From Nitrososphaeria archaeon (GTDB lineage Archaea > Thermoproteota > Nitrososphaeria > JACIWG01), in the NCBI GenBank assembly GCA_029776125.1, contig JARVJS010000014.1, positions 1 through 56,945 of the forward strand: a stretch of 56,945 nucleotides of DNA, in the 5' to 3' direction. Position numbers and translations under genes: made by a program. Below are positions 1-10,133 of this stretch, piece after piece (the first letter of the stretch is position 1; each line of letters opens with the position of its first letter). The notes under the pieces are model-generated. The model searched no databases, was not told the DNA's origin, and saw nothing but the letters and a program-made list of their open reading frames with translations.

Positions 1-2
1 CA

Positions 3-899
3 TTACTATCTTCAAAATTGGGATATAATATTGAATATAACTTTGACCCCTATAGGTTAATTCTTAACGGTGGATATCTTCTTACTTTTGATAGTATTAG
101 AGAGGTTTTATCCAAAGAAATCAATTTAAAAGAAGTATTAGAAGTTGCATTAAAAGACACTAATCTAATACGTACACGTGGTTGGAATGTCGCAAAAAGA
201 TTTGGGATCATTTCCCGTCATATTTCTTACGATAGTAAACTCAGTTCATTTTTGTTAAGAAGATATTATGGCACAGCTTTTTATAACGAGACATTAAACG
301 AAATTTTTATAGACAAGTTTGATTTGGAGAGAACTAGTGAAATATTAAAGAATATACGTGAAAAAAAATTGCACGTTTTTTATAAGGAAGTAGAAAACTT
401 TTCTCCATTAGCAAGGTTAGGTTTTAAGTATGCTATAAAAAATGTTGCAAACATATACGATATGGATGAAACAATGTTAAATACTGTTAAAGAAAGATTA
501 GAAAATAAAAAGCATCTATTATTATGCCTAACATGTGGTAAATTAGAAAAAATTATACAAACTAAAGATGTAAATGACCCCATATACTGCAATATATGCA
601 AATCTCGACTAGTTACAATTACATCTATCTGGAATAAAAATGCAAAGGAGATAATTGCGAAGAGAATAAGAGGAAAAAAACTTTCAAAAGAGGAGGAAAA
701 TGAATACAAGAAACTTTGGTGCGTATCTTCTTTGATCCAAAATTTTGGAAAAAAGGCGATTTTTGTACTTTCTGGTTATGGCATTGGGCCCCAAAATGCT
801 AGTAGAATATTGGATAAAAAAGCAGATATGGGAGAATTATTAAATGAGATTTATAGAGCTGAAAAAAACTTTATTAGAACTAGGCCTTTCTGGGATTAA
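3..899 (+). CDS. C-terminal part of an Lhr-type superfamily 2 helicase (partial)
   Basis: The frame is open to the left edge, so the true start lies outside the window and only about 299 C-terminal residues are visible. The visible part holds a Cys4 zinc site near residues 175-200 (CLTCG then CNIC) and ends in a charged helix with an RTRPFW tail. That tail and the GxGPQNASRIL segment resemble the C-terminus of archaeal Lhr-like DNA helicases, which unwind or anneal nucleic acids in repair. No Walker motif is visible, because the helicase core is upstream. The gene converges on the RPA gene with a 3-nt gap. The family call rests on the C-terminus only and is moderately sure. Confidence 0.6.
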   Translation, partial: LLSSKLGYNIEYNFDPYRLILNGGYLLTFDSIREVLSKEINLKEVLEVALKDTNLIRTRGWNVAKRFGIISRHISYDSKLSSFLLRRYYGTAFYNETLNEIFIDKFDLERTSEILKNIREKKLHVFYKEVENFSPLARLGFKYAIKNVANIYDMDETMLNTVKERLENKKHLLLCLTCGKLEKIIQTKDVNDPIYCNICKSRLVTITSIWNKNAKEIIAKRIRGKKLSKEEENEYKKLWCVSSLIQNFGKKAIFVLSGYGIGPQNASRILDKKADMGELLNEIYRAEKNFIRTRPFWD

Positions 900-902
900 A
901 AT

Positions 903-2432
903 TTATCCTTGAACCTTGTAAATAGAAGTATATGGCTTTACTTCTAAACAAAGGGAAGGTTTTGTTTTAAGCTTAACACCATTTATAACTAATCTTTCAC
1001 CAGGGAAAACATTTTCAATTAGCTGCGTATAATCTCTCCATGCGACTAAGCTTATTTCATCTGTTTCATCCCCTATCAATATTTCCGAAAAACTTATCTT
1101 TTCACCATTTTTTAATTGAATTTCTTTTGATGTAGCTTGCGAGATAGCCACAGCCTTTAGAAAATAAATTTTATTTTCATTGACACTTGCTTTTATACTT
1201 GAAATTTTTTCGTAAAAAGACGACATATCCAATACAGGAGCACCAAATTTTTTACCTATATCAGATGCTTTGGCGCAGACTAGCTTGTCACCCTCTATAA
1301 CTTTGAATACACCTTCCACAGTCTCTCCTGGTTTTATTGATAGCAGAAATGAAGTTACATCTTCTAAACCAATCAACGTATAGTATTTACTGTCATTCGT
1401 GCATACAAGAGCGTTTACTAATGGGGTACCATTTTTTGTTTTCTTTAAGGGGCCTATCGAAAGAACAGTAACATTCATACGGAGGGAGGATACGGACACC
1501 ATAGATAATGGTTTTTGCTGTAGTGGGAGTATGATTGTTTTTTCATCACCATGAAACTCAATTTCGCCTGTTGCTAATGATTTGAATTTCAAAGGCCCAA
1601 TTATCACCGCTGAACCGACCGGTGGAAAACGATCTGTTATATCTTCAGTTAACCATAAAACAACTCTATTCTTTTGGGCAAATGATTTTAGCCCACGCAG
1701 TAAAAACGAACATATTATAACATTTGATCCATCTTTCCTTGTATAATTAGAGATAGAGGGAGGGGTATGTACAACACCCTTTAAGCAGAATAAGGTGGTT
1801 TTAGGTTCAAAATTATCTAGAGGGATCGAGATATCTTCTAATGTTGGTAAGGTTGCTGTGGATTCAGGAACCTTTATCTTTTCTACTGAACCTTTCTGGC
1901 CAATATGTAACGAAGGTGTGTTATCAAAATCTAACTTTACATATGCCTTTTTGATTTGAATTGCTTCATTAGGTTTTAAATTCATGGCCATGATTTCTTC
2001 TGCCTTGGAATCCCAAGCACAACATTTTACTAACCCAGTCTTATCAAAAACTGTAAAAAGAAGTAAAGAACCTTCTGTCAAATCTTTTTTCATATACTTT
2101 CTTAATTTAGAAACAGAACAAACTCTACAATTAATGTTTACAGAATTTGCACCTATATAAAGATCTTTAATTTCAACTGTAGAAGGAAGATTGAATTCTA
2201 AATTTACACCTAAGTCAGCGGCTACTAAATAAGCAGCACCTGTATCGGTTAGATAGCCACTTCCAATTTTTTTCTTCTTTTCCTGGATTAAAGAGATAAT
2301 ATCTTCTCTAGTTAGACCCGAGACCTTCTTTAATATTTCTTCTATTATACTATTTAGGTCACGCATCAGTTTTAACACATAATCTAAGATAAGTGGGTAT
2401 ATATTTGAATTTGGGTAAGAATATTTCAGCAA
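903..2432 (-). CDS. Replication protein A-like single-stranded DNA-binding protein with repeated OB folds
   Basis: The protein (509 aa) begins with a helical segment typical of archaeal RPA N-termini (EEILKKVSGLTREDI, about residues 30-50). About four OB-fold-sized beta units follow, near residues 60-165, 200-300, 310-395 and 410-505. Each carries the usual VxxWxD or LxAW strand pattern, such as KCCAWDSKAEEI and SLVAWRDY. RPA coats single-stranded DNA during replication and repair. No C4 zinc finger is present, unlike euryarchaeal RPA41. The gene overlaps the following DUF2070 gene by 7 nt on the same strand, so the two are probably co-transcribed. Many other replication genes lie in this window. 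Confidence 0.85.
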   Translation of the reverse strand: MLKYSYPNSNIYPLILDYVLKLMRDLNSIIEEILKKVSGLTREDIISLIQEKKKKIGSGYLTDTGAAYLVAADLGVNLEFNLPSTVEIKDLYIGANSVNINCRVCSVSKLRKYMKKDLTEGSLLLFTVFDKTGLVKCCAWDSKAEEIMAMNLKPNEAIQIKKAYVKLDFDNTPSLHIGQKGSVEKIKVPESTATLPTLEDISIPLDNFEPKTTLFCLKGVVHTPPSISNYTRKDGSNVIICSFLLRGLKSFAQKNRVVLWLTEDITDRFPPVGSAVIIGPLKFKSLATGEIEFHGDEKTIILPLQQKPLSMVSVSSLRMNVTVLSIGPLKKTKNGTPLVNALVCTNDSKYYTLIGLEDVTSFLLSIKPGETVEGVFKVIEGDKLVCAKASDIGKKFGAPVLDMSSFYEKISSIKASVNENKIYFLKAVAISQATSKEIQLKNGEKISFSEILIGDETDEISLVAWRDYTQLIENVFPGERLVINGVKLKTKPSLCLEVKPYTSIYKVQG

Positions 2433-4189
2433 ATAAGTACAGCAAAAAATGAAAAAAGCAATAATATAAGCATAAGAAGTATAATTGCACCCTTTTTCAC
2501 CTTAGAAAGAACAGTATTTAAGAAAATTGAGTAAGTATTAATTTGATTTCGACCTAAAATTTTCAGATTAGATAGACAATAATAAGTTTTAAAAGCACCC
2601 GCCCGAAAATCATCTATTAGTTCACTTGCCATATTTACAAGCATTGATACAATATGGTTAAGATTAGATAATTCACCCAACGCGTAGTAACCCTTTTCTG
2701 ATAATATTTTACCTGAGGAAAAATGTGTATCTGTTGTGCATACTTCAATTAAGGATAACCCTTTTTTCTGTAATTCTTTTTCTAGAACAGGCCTCAAATT
2801 TGGCACTGAATTATTAGAGTCTATTGAGTAAATTATGTAATGATAATTATCTATTAGAAGAGCGAGACATGAGATTCCACCTGGACCAATCTCCTTAAAT
2901 ACGAGTGAGCGTTCCTGAGCAAAATTATATCTAAAAGGATATGATGGCGATTTTGTTAACCTTTCAATAAGTTCAGTTAAGCAAGATTTCAAATCTTCTA
3001 TATCTTCCTTAGTTGGAATAGGCCCTAACGCATTATGTGCATCAACTAATATAACCTTCTTTATTCCATTACTTTCTAACCCTTTAACGTATTCATAAAT
3101 TTCTGTTGGAAGATCTTCAACACCATAAGGTGCAAAAGTTATAAAAGCCAATATTATATCAGAAAATTTTAAGCCATTTACAGTAACTTTATTCTTGTTT
3201 ATCTTAATTGGTTTACTGCAAAACGACCCTTGTGAAATAAGGTAAAGATTATTTAATGAATTAAGATAATGTTCTGTTTGATATTTTGAAGGTAAATTAA
3301 CTTCATGTGAGGATGGACTATGAAATACCATTGAGTTAACGTTTTGTGAATTGTAAAAATTTATTATTTCGTAAGGCAAGTTATAACTGCCAATTGGAGA
3401 AAATGGACCTGGATGTATGCCAGGTATAACTAAAGATACGTTTTTGTTACAATTTACTAAATCAATTTTATATGTTTCAATTTTTGATTCAACACTATTT
3501 TTTTCCAATAAATTTTCTAGTGGAGTAGGATCAGAACAAACCCATGCATACAAGTATGAAGATAATATTTTAAATGAACTAACATTAAGCAACGATAAGC
3601 CCACATTATTAATAAATTTGATATAAATTGAAATAAATACAGAGAAAATTAAATTTATTATGAGAGCAATTATTACAATAGGTAGATTTAATGTATTTTT
3701 AAAATATAATTCTAAGAGTACAATAAGGAAGAATGGTAAAAGCAATGCATGAATAAAGGAACTTAAATATTTTTGATAAAATACAGCGTATAATATAAAG
3801 TAACGTAAGTTAAATGTAAAAAATGCCCAAAAAATAAACATTTTTAAAAAAGTGTCAAAATCGAATAAAGTAAAAAGGTTAATAACAAATGATAAAAATG
3901 AAAATAGTAGTAAAGGAGACAGTTGAAAGAGAATTGCGAAGAATATACGTCTTAATGAAGAAATAGGAGAAAAGGATGTTAAAAATACATCAACATACGA
4001 AATGATCAAAATTACAGTTAAAAAGCTTAGAAAAACGAAAGGCAACAGATTTAAATCAGCATAATGATAGAACGGTAAAGATAAAAATATACACGAAATG
4101 ATCAATAACAACAATCCTGTTTTTAATGAAGGAAAACTGAAGAGTTTTTTGTAATGATTTGCAATTTGTGTAGTAGCGTCATCAGCCAT
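2426..4189 (-). CDS. DUF2070 family polytopic membrane protein
   Basis: The first about 210 residues of this 587-aa protein form a series of hydrophobic segments (at least six), and one more closes the C-terminus. The soluble middle carries the HPGPFSPIGSYNLP motif, VFHSPSSHEVNLPSK and DAHNALGP, which are the conserved blocks of archaeal DUF2070. The biochemical role of that family is unknown. The conserved His and Asp residues would suit a metal- or phosphate-binding domain, but that is inference. It overlaps the RPA gene by 7 nt and lies 27 nt below the Sec61-beta gene on the same strand. Confidence 0.8.
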   Translation of the reverse strand: MADDATTQIANHYKKLFSFPSLKTGLLLLIISCIFLSLPFYHYADLNLLPFVFLSFLTVILIISYVDVFLTSFSPISSLRRIFFAILFQLSPLLLFSFLSFVINLFTLFDFDTFLKMFIFWAFFTFNLRYFILYAVFYQKYLSSFIHALLLPFFLIVLLELYFKNTLNLPIVIIALIINLIFSVFISIYIKFINNVGLSLLNVSSFKILSSYLYAWVCSDPTPLENLLEKNSVESKIETYKIDLVNCNKNVSLVIPGIHPGPFSPIGSYNLPYEIINFYNSQNVNSMVFHSPSSHEVNLPSKYQTEHYLNSLNNLYLISQGSFCSKPIKINKNKVTVNGLKFSDIILAFITFAPYGVEDLPTEIYEYVKGLESNGIKKVILVDAHNALGPIPTKEDIEDLKSCLTELIERLTKSPSYPFRYNFAQERSLVFKEIGPGGISCLALLIDNYHYIIYSIDSNNSVPNLRPVLEKELQKKGLSLIEVCTTDTHFSSGKILSEKGYYALGELSNLNHIVSMLVNMASELIDDFRAGAFKTYYCLSNLKILGRNQINTYSIFLNTVLSKVKKGAIILLMLILLLFSFFAVLIC

Positions 4190-4216
4190 TTAATGCACCA
4201 AAATTAAATTGAGATA

Positions 4217-4390
4217 CTAAGGGGGAACAAGTATTAAAAGCATTATTGAAAAAACAACAAGAGATAAAGCTAAGGCTAGAACAAAAGCAGGTTTAATTTT
4301 TATACCATGTGTCTCATCTTCAAAGAATCTAAGTAACCCTGCACTTGAGGCAGGCATAGGAGCAGATGATTTCTTTTTCTTGGAACTCAT
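4217..4390 (-). CDS. secG: Preprotein translocase subunit Sec61-beta (SecG)
   Basis: This 57-residue gene starts at the ATG at 4390 and ends at TAG 4217-4219. The protein has a lysine- and serine-rich cytosolic head (MSSKKKKSSAPMPASSAGLL), the RFFEDETHGIKIKP segment that precedes the membrane in archaeal Sec61-beta, and one C-terminal transmembrane helix of about 23 residues. The subunit binds SecY and SecE in the protein-conducting channel. Its size and motif order fit the family well. It is divergent to glyA and may head the DUF2070-RPA transcription unit. Confidence 0.92.
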   Translation of the reverse strand: MSSKKKKSSAPMPASSAGLLRFFEDETHGIKIKPAFVLALALSLVVFSIMLLILVPP

Positions 4391-4475
4391 ACATAGGGGA
4401 GTTGGTTTTACGTCTTTAAAAATTTTTTATCAAAACTAAAAATTTTAATTATCACCTCTCCTCTTGTAGAGTGGT

Positions 4476-5792
4476 ATGAGCATAAACAAAAAACTTTATG
4501 ATGAAATATTTAGATTACTTTATGAGCATCATAAATGGTTTTCAGAAAGCTTACCTTTAATAGCTAGTGAAAACGTTCCAAGCCCTAGTGTAAGAGAAGC
4601 TTTAGCAAGTGACTTAGGAAATAGATATGCAGAAGGATGGCCTGGAGAAAGAGTGTATGCAGGATGCACCTATATTGATCAAATTGAACTTTTGGCTATA
4701 GATGTTGCAAAGAGGCTGTTTAACTGCGAATTTGTTGATGTAAGACCAATTTCAGGAGTTTGTGCAAATTTAGCAATTTATACAGCATTTACTTTACCAG
4801 GAGATTACATGATATGCCTTTCAATTCCTTGTGGAGGACATATAAGTACTGGAAAAATGGAATTAGGAGGAACAGCGGGAGCAGTTCATGGACTAAAGGT
4901 AGAATATTTTCCATTTAATTATGATGAAATGAATATAGACGTGGATTTGACAAAAAAGAAAATAGAGGAATTAGAGAAAAATGGAATCAAAATAAAATTA
5001 GCAATGTTTGGAGGATCCGTACTTTTATTCCCTCACCCACTTAAAGAATTAGCTTCTTTTTTAAAAGAAAAAGAGGTGTTTGTATGCTATGATGCAGCCC
5101 ATGTAATAGGACTTATTGCAGGCAAGCAATTTCAAGACCCACTTAGAGAAGGAGCGGATGCTGTAACGTGTAGTACACATAAAACATTATTTGGGCCACA
5201 AGGTGGAATGATCTTATCCTATGAAAAGTTTGCTGAAAAAATTAAAAGGGCAGTGTTTCCAGGAAATGTTAGTAACCATCATCTGCACTCTGTAGCCGGA
5301 AAGGCGATTGCTTTAACTGAAATGTTAGAATTTGGTGAAGAGTATGCAGCACAAATTGTTAAAAATTCAAAAGCTTTTGCAGAAGCTTTAGCAAAGAACG
5401 GTTTAAAAGTATTAGGTGAAAAGAATGGATTTACAAAGTCGCACGTTGTTTTAGTAGATGTAACAAAGTTTGGCTTAGGTGGAGATTTAGAAAGAAAATT
5501 AGAAAAAGCGAATATAATATGTAATAGAAATTTGTTGCCTTGGGATATTAAGGAAGGGAGACATTTCGCTAATCCAGGTGGATTAAGATTTGGTGTATCA
5601 GAAGTAACGAGATTAGGTATGAAAGAAGGTGAAATGGAAGAGATCGCTGGTTTTATCTCAGATATCATAGTTAAAGATAAAGATATCGAAGAAGTTAAAA
5701 AGAAGGTTATTGAATTTAGAAAAGAATTTCAAAAGGTTCACTTTTGCTTTGAACCAACCAGAGGCGCACATGAATACATAAAAATTAGATAA
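4476..5792 (+). CDS. glyA: Serine hydroxymethyltransferase (PLP-dependent)
   Basis: The enzyme interconverts serine and glycine using a tetrahydropterin one-carbon carrier. The 438-aa sequence has the N-terminal ASENVPSPSVREALASDLGNRYAEGWPGERVYAG stretch (split here around residues 30-63), which binds substrate and PLP. It also has the DAAHVIGLIAG block and the Schiff-base lysine K236 in TCSTHKTLFGPQGG. Its length is normal for an archaeal SHMT. ATG 4476 is chosen because MSINKKLYDEIF is a typical N-terminus. Its 3' end overlaps that of the convergent PolD large-subunit gene by 8 nt. Confidence 0.95.
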   Translation: MSINKKLYDEIFRLLYEHHKWFSESLPLIASENVPSPSVREALASDLGNRYAEGWPGERVYAGCTYIDQIELLAIDVAKRLFNCEFVDVRPISGVCANLAIYTAFTLPGDYMICLSIPCGGHISTGKMELGGTAGAVHGLKVEYFPFNYDEMNIDVDLTKKKIEELEKNGIKIKLAMFGGSVLLFPHPLKELASFLKEKEVFVCYDAAHVIGLIAGKQFQDPLREGADAVTCSTHKTLFGPQGGMILSYEKFAEKIKRAVFPGNVSNHHLHSVAGKAIALTEMLEFGEEYAAQIVKNSKAFAEALAKNGLKVLGEKNGFTKSHVVLVDVTKFGLGGDLERKLEKANIICNRNLLPWDIKEGRHFANPGGLRFGVSEVTRLGMKEGEMEEIAGFISDIIVKDKDIEEVKKKVIEFRKEFQKVHFCFEPTRGAHEYIKIR

Positions 5793-8700
5793 AATCGGTC
5801 AAAGTAGCTTGCTTTTGCTCTTTACCAAAAAGACTTTCAAAATCTTCTTTCGCCAATTCAACTCTCATCTTAACATAGGAAGGAACTCCATTATTTGAGG
5901 CAAGCCTTTCAGCTAATTCTAAAAATTTTCCAACACTCTTTTTAGTTACAGAAAGTTGGAGTTCACCTCCGCATTTTATGCAGATACCCTTTAGTGGAAT
6001 ACGTCGATACTTTTCGCCACATTTTTTGCATCTTACCTTCTGGGAACCAAATGCTTTTAGATTTCCGAGAATATCAGGTAAGAGGTGTGTCGTCAAAATT
6101 GCAACTATTGCTTCGTTAAAACTAACAGCCTTTATCATCATTTCATAATGAAATTGTTTTTCTATTTTTTCTATGAAGGAAGGCGCAGTCGCAAGAGAAT
6201 TCCTTTCTTTGCTTAAGAATAATGACTTAGTATCATAATTATATTTTAAATCTAGATATTCTTCCTTCTTTGCAAGAAGGTTCTTTATAAGTGGTATTGA
6301 GGCTACTTCTCTAGCTGATGCGGATTTATAGGATTTTTCATAAAAATCTCTTGGATACCTTTCAGATGAATCAATAGAAAGAGATTGATCTTCAACTTCA
6401 GAAGGTATAATATAAGGTTGCAAGAGAAGGGGGGTGTCCATTAAGCCGCCAATCTGGGAGGGAACATAATAAAGTGAAAAGTTCAATAATACATCAAGTA
6501 GTAATGTTATAGAGTCTGCATCACCGTCACAATCTCTTCTTTTTGCGGAGTGCCAAAAAGGATGGGCTAAGCAAACCTGGGAGTTTGAAAAACCAATGAT
6601 TCTTCCTACAATCGCTACAGAAGTATGTGGAGCAATACCCACAATCAAGTGGCCTATTAAATCATTTTCTTCTTTAACCTTATAAAATGAGGGTACGTTA
6701 TAAAATTTCTCTAACAATTCATCAATAAATTTAGCTACATTTATCAAATGTTTGGCAGCATTTTTAGGTAAAATGACATCCTGCACATATATAGGCACGG
6801 GCCTTCCTGACGATAGTTCATTTAAATCATAGCCTAAATTAACTAGTTCCTTATAATCAGTAATAATTGTATTAGGTAAAAAAGATGTAAGAGGCATATT
6901 TGTGGCGTCGAATCTTATAGTGCCATCACGATAAATTTGCAGATTATATTTTTGCCTTAAAAGACCTTTTTCAATAGGTTCGGGCTGCTTTAAATCATTC
7001 ATTAAACCCTTAACACCTTTCAGAGGCGATACAGGTTTGTAATCTACTTTTTCAGAGGCGGATGACAGTTCCTTTTTTAAATCAAGGACTTTTTGTGAAT
7101 AAGGCGACATATATATTTTACATTTTGGACAGATTTCATTTTTATCAGAAGTATTACCACAGGAAGGACAAGTGTAGACAATTATAGTAGGACTTTTACA
7201 AATTTTACATATTGAAGAAAATTGTGAACTAGAACATTTTGGACAAAGTCTATTAATAATAGGAACGCATACCGTTTTCTCTGATGCCTTTACGAGATCA
7301 CGTGAAGACCCACCAAATGAGCCTACCGGAAAAAGAAGGTGAACCGGCGGCTTCATTCTTCTTTCTTCTGCCTTTTCTGGCCTTCCAACTCTGACACCTA
7401 TAAAAGTAGAGACCTTATTTTTAATAGGCACGCCACTTAAAAAAGATATAAGATCAAGTACACTGTCATATTTTGAAAGAAAAACCGCTTCTCTATTAAG
7501 TCCTAGACAGTTATCTAATATTTTTGCGATACCTCGTTCAAAAACTATTAGAGCATTTTCAACTTTATGAGGGACACATAGTTTTTCTAAAATCTTTTTA
7601 ACATTTTCATCATAAGATATAATGAGATAATCATCCTTTTTTGAACCATTTCTTAAAGCATTTCTTAGAATAATAACTTCATTAATTTTTAATAAGTCCC
7701 AAAAAAAGAGATAGCGCGGATGCAGAGGAATATTCAACGTTTTAGAAATTTTATAAGCCAAATCAAAATTTGGATAAAATCTATTTGGATTGTTTATCCA
7801 GTTAAGAATATTTTCTAAGGGAACATCTAAGGATTGTGATGCAACAGTGATATTCCCATAAGTTGCATTGCATGCATCAATAAAGTCATGCAACCAAAGT
7901 TCTTCTACATATGCTGTTTTATCAAGTATAGCGTTATTTTCTATAAAGTCACCGAATGATATTAGTATATCTCCTAGAAATAGGATTTTATCTATATCAT
8001 GTTTAACCTTTTCAGCTGTCTGGAAATCTTCAACTTTTATTACAGACCCATCATTCAATTTAACAACGGGGCCTTCAATCGAATCAACAAAGGCAACAGT
8101 TGCACTTTTACCTGGTTTATCTATTTTTATTTGCGTTCCTACGACAAGAGCATAATCTAAAATAACTGAGGTAAGAGGATTAATACCTACAGTCGCTAAA
8201 CCTGTATTGAAGCAACGACCATATCTTAATCTAAAGCCACCTTTTGCACCAGGATAAGAAAGTATCGGGCGGCCAGCAATAACATCACCAAAATGAGATA
8301 AAGTAGCAGCTTCCTGTAAACCACCTTTTAAGTGCACAAGCCAATTCCAATCAGTTATAGAAAGTTCCTTAACTAACTTTTCTAATTTTCTAGCACGACC
8401 AATCAGACCATCATTCAGAACTCTAAGGGCACCACCTCTAACCCTATTTGTTTCAATTCGTTTCATATTCCTATGAATAATAACCTCTACCGGATTTGTT
8501 TCAACACCATTAATTTCAACTGGCACATACATTAGTGCTGTTTTTATATCTTCATCTGTTACCTTGAACTGAAAATTACCAACTTCTCTTTCATATATCC
8601 TTAATTCTTCAATAAACCGTCCTATTTCATCATCAAAATCATTTACATGATAACGTTCGAGACCTAAAACTTTCCTAACTTCATTAGCTATAACTAGAGT

Positions 8701-9228
8701 AAAGGCAGCATCTGTACCACCAGCAGATCTTATTGGCCCCGCAAAGTAAATACTTGCGTACTGCGACCCGTCTTTATTTTTTTTAATTGCAACTTTTGAT
8801 ATTCCTTGCAACGGTGCAACAGTGACACCATCTGTCACAACAGCTAATCCGGCCCTGACACCCTTATCCAATGCTTCTTCACGGGATAGAGAACCAAATA
8901 AACCAGATGCCACATCTATAGCTAAAATTAGAGCCGCGGCCTCTTTTTTGTTTTGCACTAATAATGTTCTTAACCTTTTTGATATACCTTTAAGTCCGAT
9001 TAATTCTTCAACTCTTGAAGCTAAATCAAAGACAATTTTTGTCTCTATATTTGGAGCAGGATCTAGGCCCTTACCCCTTGCAATATTTGCAATTTCTATT
9101 GCTTTACTTAAGTAGTCAGTAATATAAGAATAATATTTTTCATATTTTGAATTCAGCGATACACGTTCCTTAAGCAAGGAAAAGCATTGTTGCATTTGTG
9201 ATACAACATTTTCTTGCAACAATAGCAC
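5785..9228 (-). CDS. polC: DNA polymerase D large (catalytic) subunit DP2
   Basis: This 1147-aa protein is the polymerase subunit of the archaeal two-barrel replicative polymerase PolD. The catalytic aspartates lie in SAKRRDCDGDADSITLLLD, near residues 890-910. Upstream are the conserved GGTDAAFTLVIANEVR and YPGAKGGFRLRYGRC blocks. Two zinc modules are visible: the CPKC, CKIC, CPSC and CPKC series near residues 665-710, and CKKCGEKYRRIPLKGICIKCG near 1075. The C-terminus, QATLTDFI, is a PCNA-interacting (PIP-like) motif. No intein is present. It is followed 12 nt upstream by the Elf1-like gene on the same strand. The DP1 partner is encoded at 12752-14248. Confidence 0.96.
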   Translation of the reverse strand: MLLLQENVVSQMQQCFSLLKERVSLNSKYEKYYSYITDYLSKAIEIANIARGKGLDPAPNIETKIVFDLASRVEELIGLKGISKRLRTLLVQNKKEAAALILAIDVASGLFGSLSREEALDKGVRAGLAVVTDGVTVAPLQGISKVAIKKNKDGSQYASIYFAGPIRSAGGTDAAFTLVIANEVRKVLGLERYHVNDFDDEIGRFIEELRIYEREVGNFQFKVTDEDIKTALMYVPVEINGVETNPVEVIIHRNMKRIETNRVRGGALRVLNDGLIGRARKLEKLVKELSITDWNWLVHLKGGLQEAATLSHFGDVIAGRPILSYPGAKGGFRLRYGRCFNTGLATVGINPLTSVILDYALVVGTQIKIDKPGKSATVAFVDSIEGPVVKLNDGSVIKVEDFQTAEKVKHDIDKILFLGDILISFGDFIENNAILDKTAYVEELWLHDFIDACNATYGNITVASQSLDVPLENILNWINNPNRFYPNFDLAYKISKTLNIPLHPRYLFFWDLLKINEVIILRNALRNGSKKDDYLIISYDENVKKILEKLCVPHKVENALIVFERGIAKILDNCLGLNREAVFLSKYDSVLDLISFLSGVPIKNKVSTFIGVRVGRPEKAEERRMKPPVHLLFPVGSFGGSSRDLVKASEKTVCVPIINRLCPKCSSSQFSSICKICKSPTIIVYTCPSCGNTSDKNEICPKCKIYMSPYSQKVLDLKKELSSASEKVDYKPVSPLKGVKGLMNDLKQPEPIEKGLLRQKYNLQIYRDGTIRFDATNMPLTSFLPNTIITDYKELVNLGYDLNELSSGRPVPIYVQDVILPKNAAKHLINVAKFIDELLEKFYNVPSFYKVKEENDLIGHLIVGIAPHTSVAIVGRIIGFSNSQVCLAHPFWHSAKRRDCDGDADSITLLLDVLLNFSLYYVPSQIGGLMDTPLLLQPYIIPSEVEDQSLSIDSSERYPRDFYEKSYKSASAREVASIPLIKNLLAKKEEYLDLKYNYDTKSLFLSKERNSLATAPSFIEKIEKQFHYEMMIKAVSFNEAIVAILTTHLLPDILGNLKAFGSQKVRCKKCGEKYRRIPLKGICIKCGGELQLSVTKKSVGKFLELAERLASNNGVPSYVKMRVELAKEDFESLFGKEQKQATLTDFI

Positions 9229-9240
9229 ACCATTATTTAA

Positions 9241-9480
9241 TTAGATTTGGATTTCACCACGATTAATTTTATCTACAAATTCATTATAAGTGTCTATGTA
9301 TTCTTTTTCTTTAGGTGCAGAGTAAGGGTAGAAAAGGTGACAGGTTCCACATTTTATGTTTACTACATCATCTGAAACTCTATCAACTATAAGTGAAATA
9401 TTACCACATTTTGGGCAGGCTAATATTTTTGGTAATTTTCTTTTGAAAACTTTAATTACTTTTCTTTTTCTTCTACCCAT
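9241..9480 (-). CDS. Transcription elongation factor Elf1-like zinc-ribbon protein
   Basis: The 79-aa protein has a basic N-terminal tail (MGRRKRKVIKVFKRKLPK) followed by a Cys4 zinc ribbon: CPKCG near residue 22 and CGTC near residue 44. It ends with an acidic helix. This is the architecture of eukaryotic Elf1 and its archaeal homologues in TACK and Asgard lineages. Those proteins bind the RNA polymerase clamp region and assist elongation through bound DNA. It precedes the PolD DP2 gene by 12 nt and is probably transcribed with it. Confidence 0.8.
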   Translation of the reverse strand: MGRRKRKVIKVFKRKLPKILACPKCGNISLIVDRVSDDVVNIKCGTCHLFYPYSAPKEKEYIDTYNEFVDKINRGEIQI

Positions 9481-9686
9481 TCAGCATCAACAAGCTTAAT
9501 TATACTCGTATTTATATAGTTATTCAAAAACATGAAAACAAAATAAATATTTTTATAAACCTACTAAAAAATGTTATTTAATATATATTAATTTATATTT
9601 ATTTATAAAAAAATAAAAAAAGAATAAGTGAATGTAGTAAATTTAAAATATCATTTATTGGAAAAGAAAGCAGCGAAAGTCTTAAA

Positions 9687-10097
9687 TTGTTTTACATTAA
9701 CGTAAAATGGATGTTAAAAGAATTGTTAAAAGAGGACAAGCTATTAGAGAAATTAATCACCAAATCTGGCTTTTCAAGAAAACAATTAGATTACATAATT
9801 GTAAGAAAAGAATTAGAAGGAAAAATTAATGAAATTGTAACAAAGACAGATGGGGGAAAAGTTTCAAAAGCAGCATACCTTATCACTAAAAATAGAGGTA
9901 TTACCAATATAAAAAAAGCATTCTATACTCTAATATTAGCGTACTATTTAGGGATAATTCCAAAGGAAAGTTTTGTTGCACTAGAAAAAATAACAACATT
10001 AATGGATAATGTTAAAGGAAGAATCTTAACCAAAGAACAAATTGACAATATCATAATAACATTAGAAAATTTGTTTGAACAATTAATAAACGCATAA
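9687..10097 (+). CDS. Unrecognised small helical protein
   Basis: I do not recognise this 136-aa protein. It is basic and predicted mostly helical, with a SGFSRKQLDYIIVRKELEG segment near residues 27-45 that could be a helix-turn-helix, and a repeated leucine/isoleucine pattern in the C-terminal half. The TTG at 9687 opens the frame. ATG 9711 (residue 9) is an equally good start and would remove an unconserved-looking head. It lies 36 nt before a membrane-anchored winged-helix gene on the same strand, and the two may form an operon. Either could be regulatory, but no function can be assigned. Confidence 0.65.
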   Translation: MFYINVKWMLKELLKEDKLLEKLITKSGFSRKQLDYIIVRKELEGKINEIVTKTDGGKVSKAAYLITKNRGITNIKKAFYTLILAYYLGIIPKESFVALEKITTLMDNVKGRILTKEQIDNIIITLENLFEQLINA

Positions 10098-10133
10098 AAG
10101 TATATAAGGAATATGATGTGATATTAATGTTGC

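Noticed and set aside
9530..9660. Very AT-rich gap as a second origin
   Set aside because: No ORB-like boxes are present; it is an ordinary promoter-type intergenic region.
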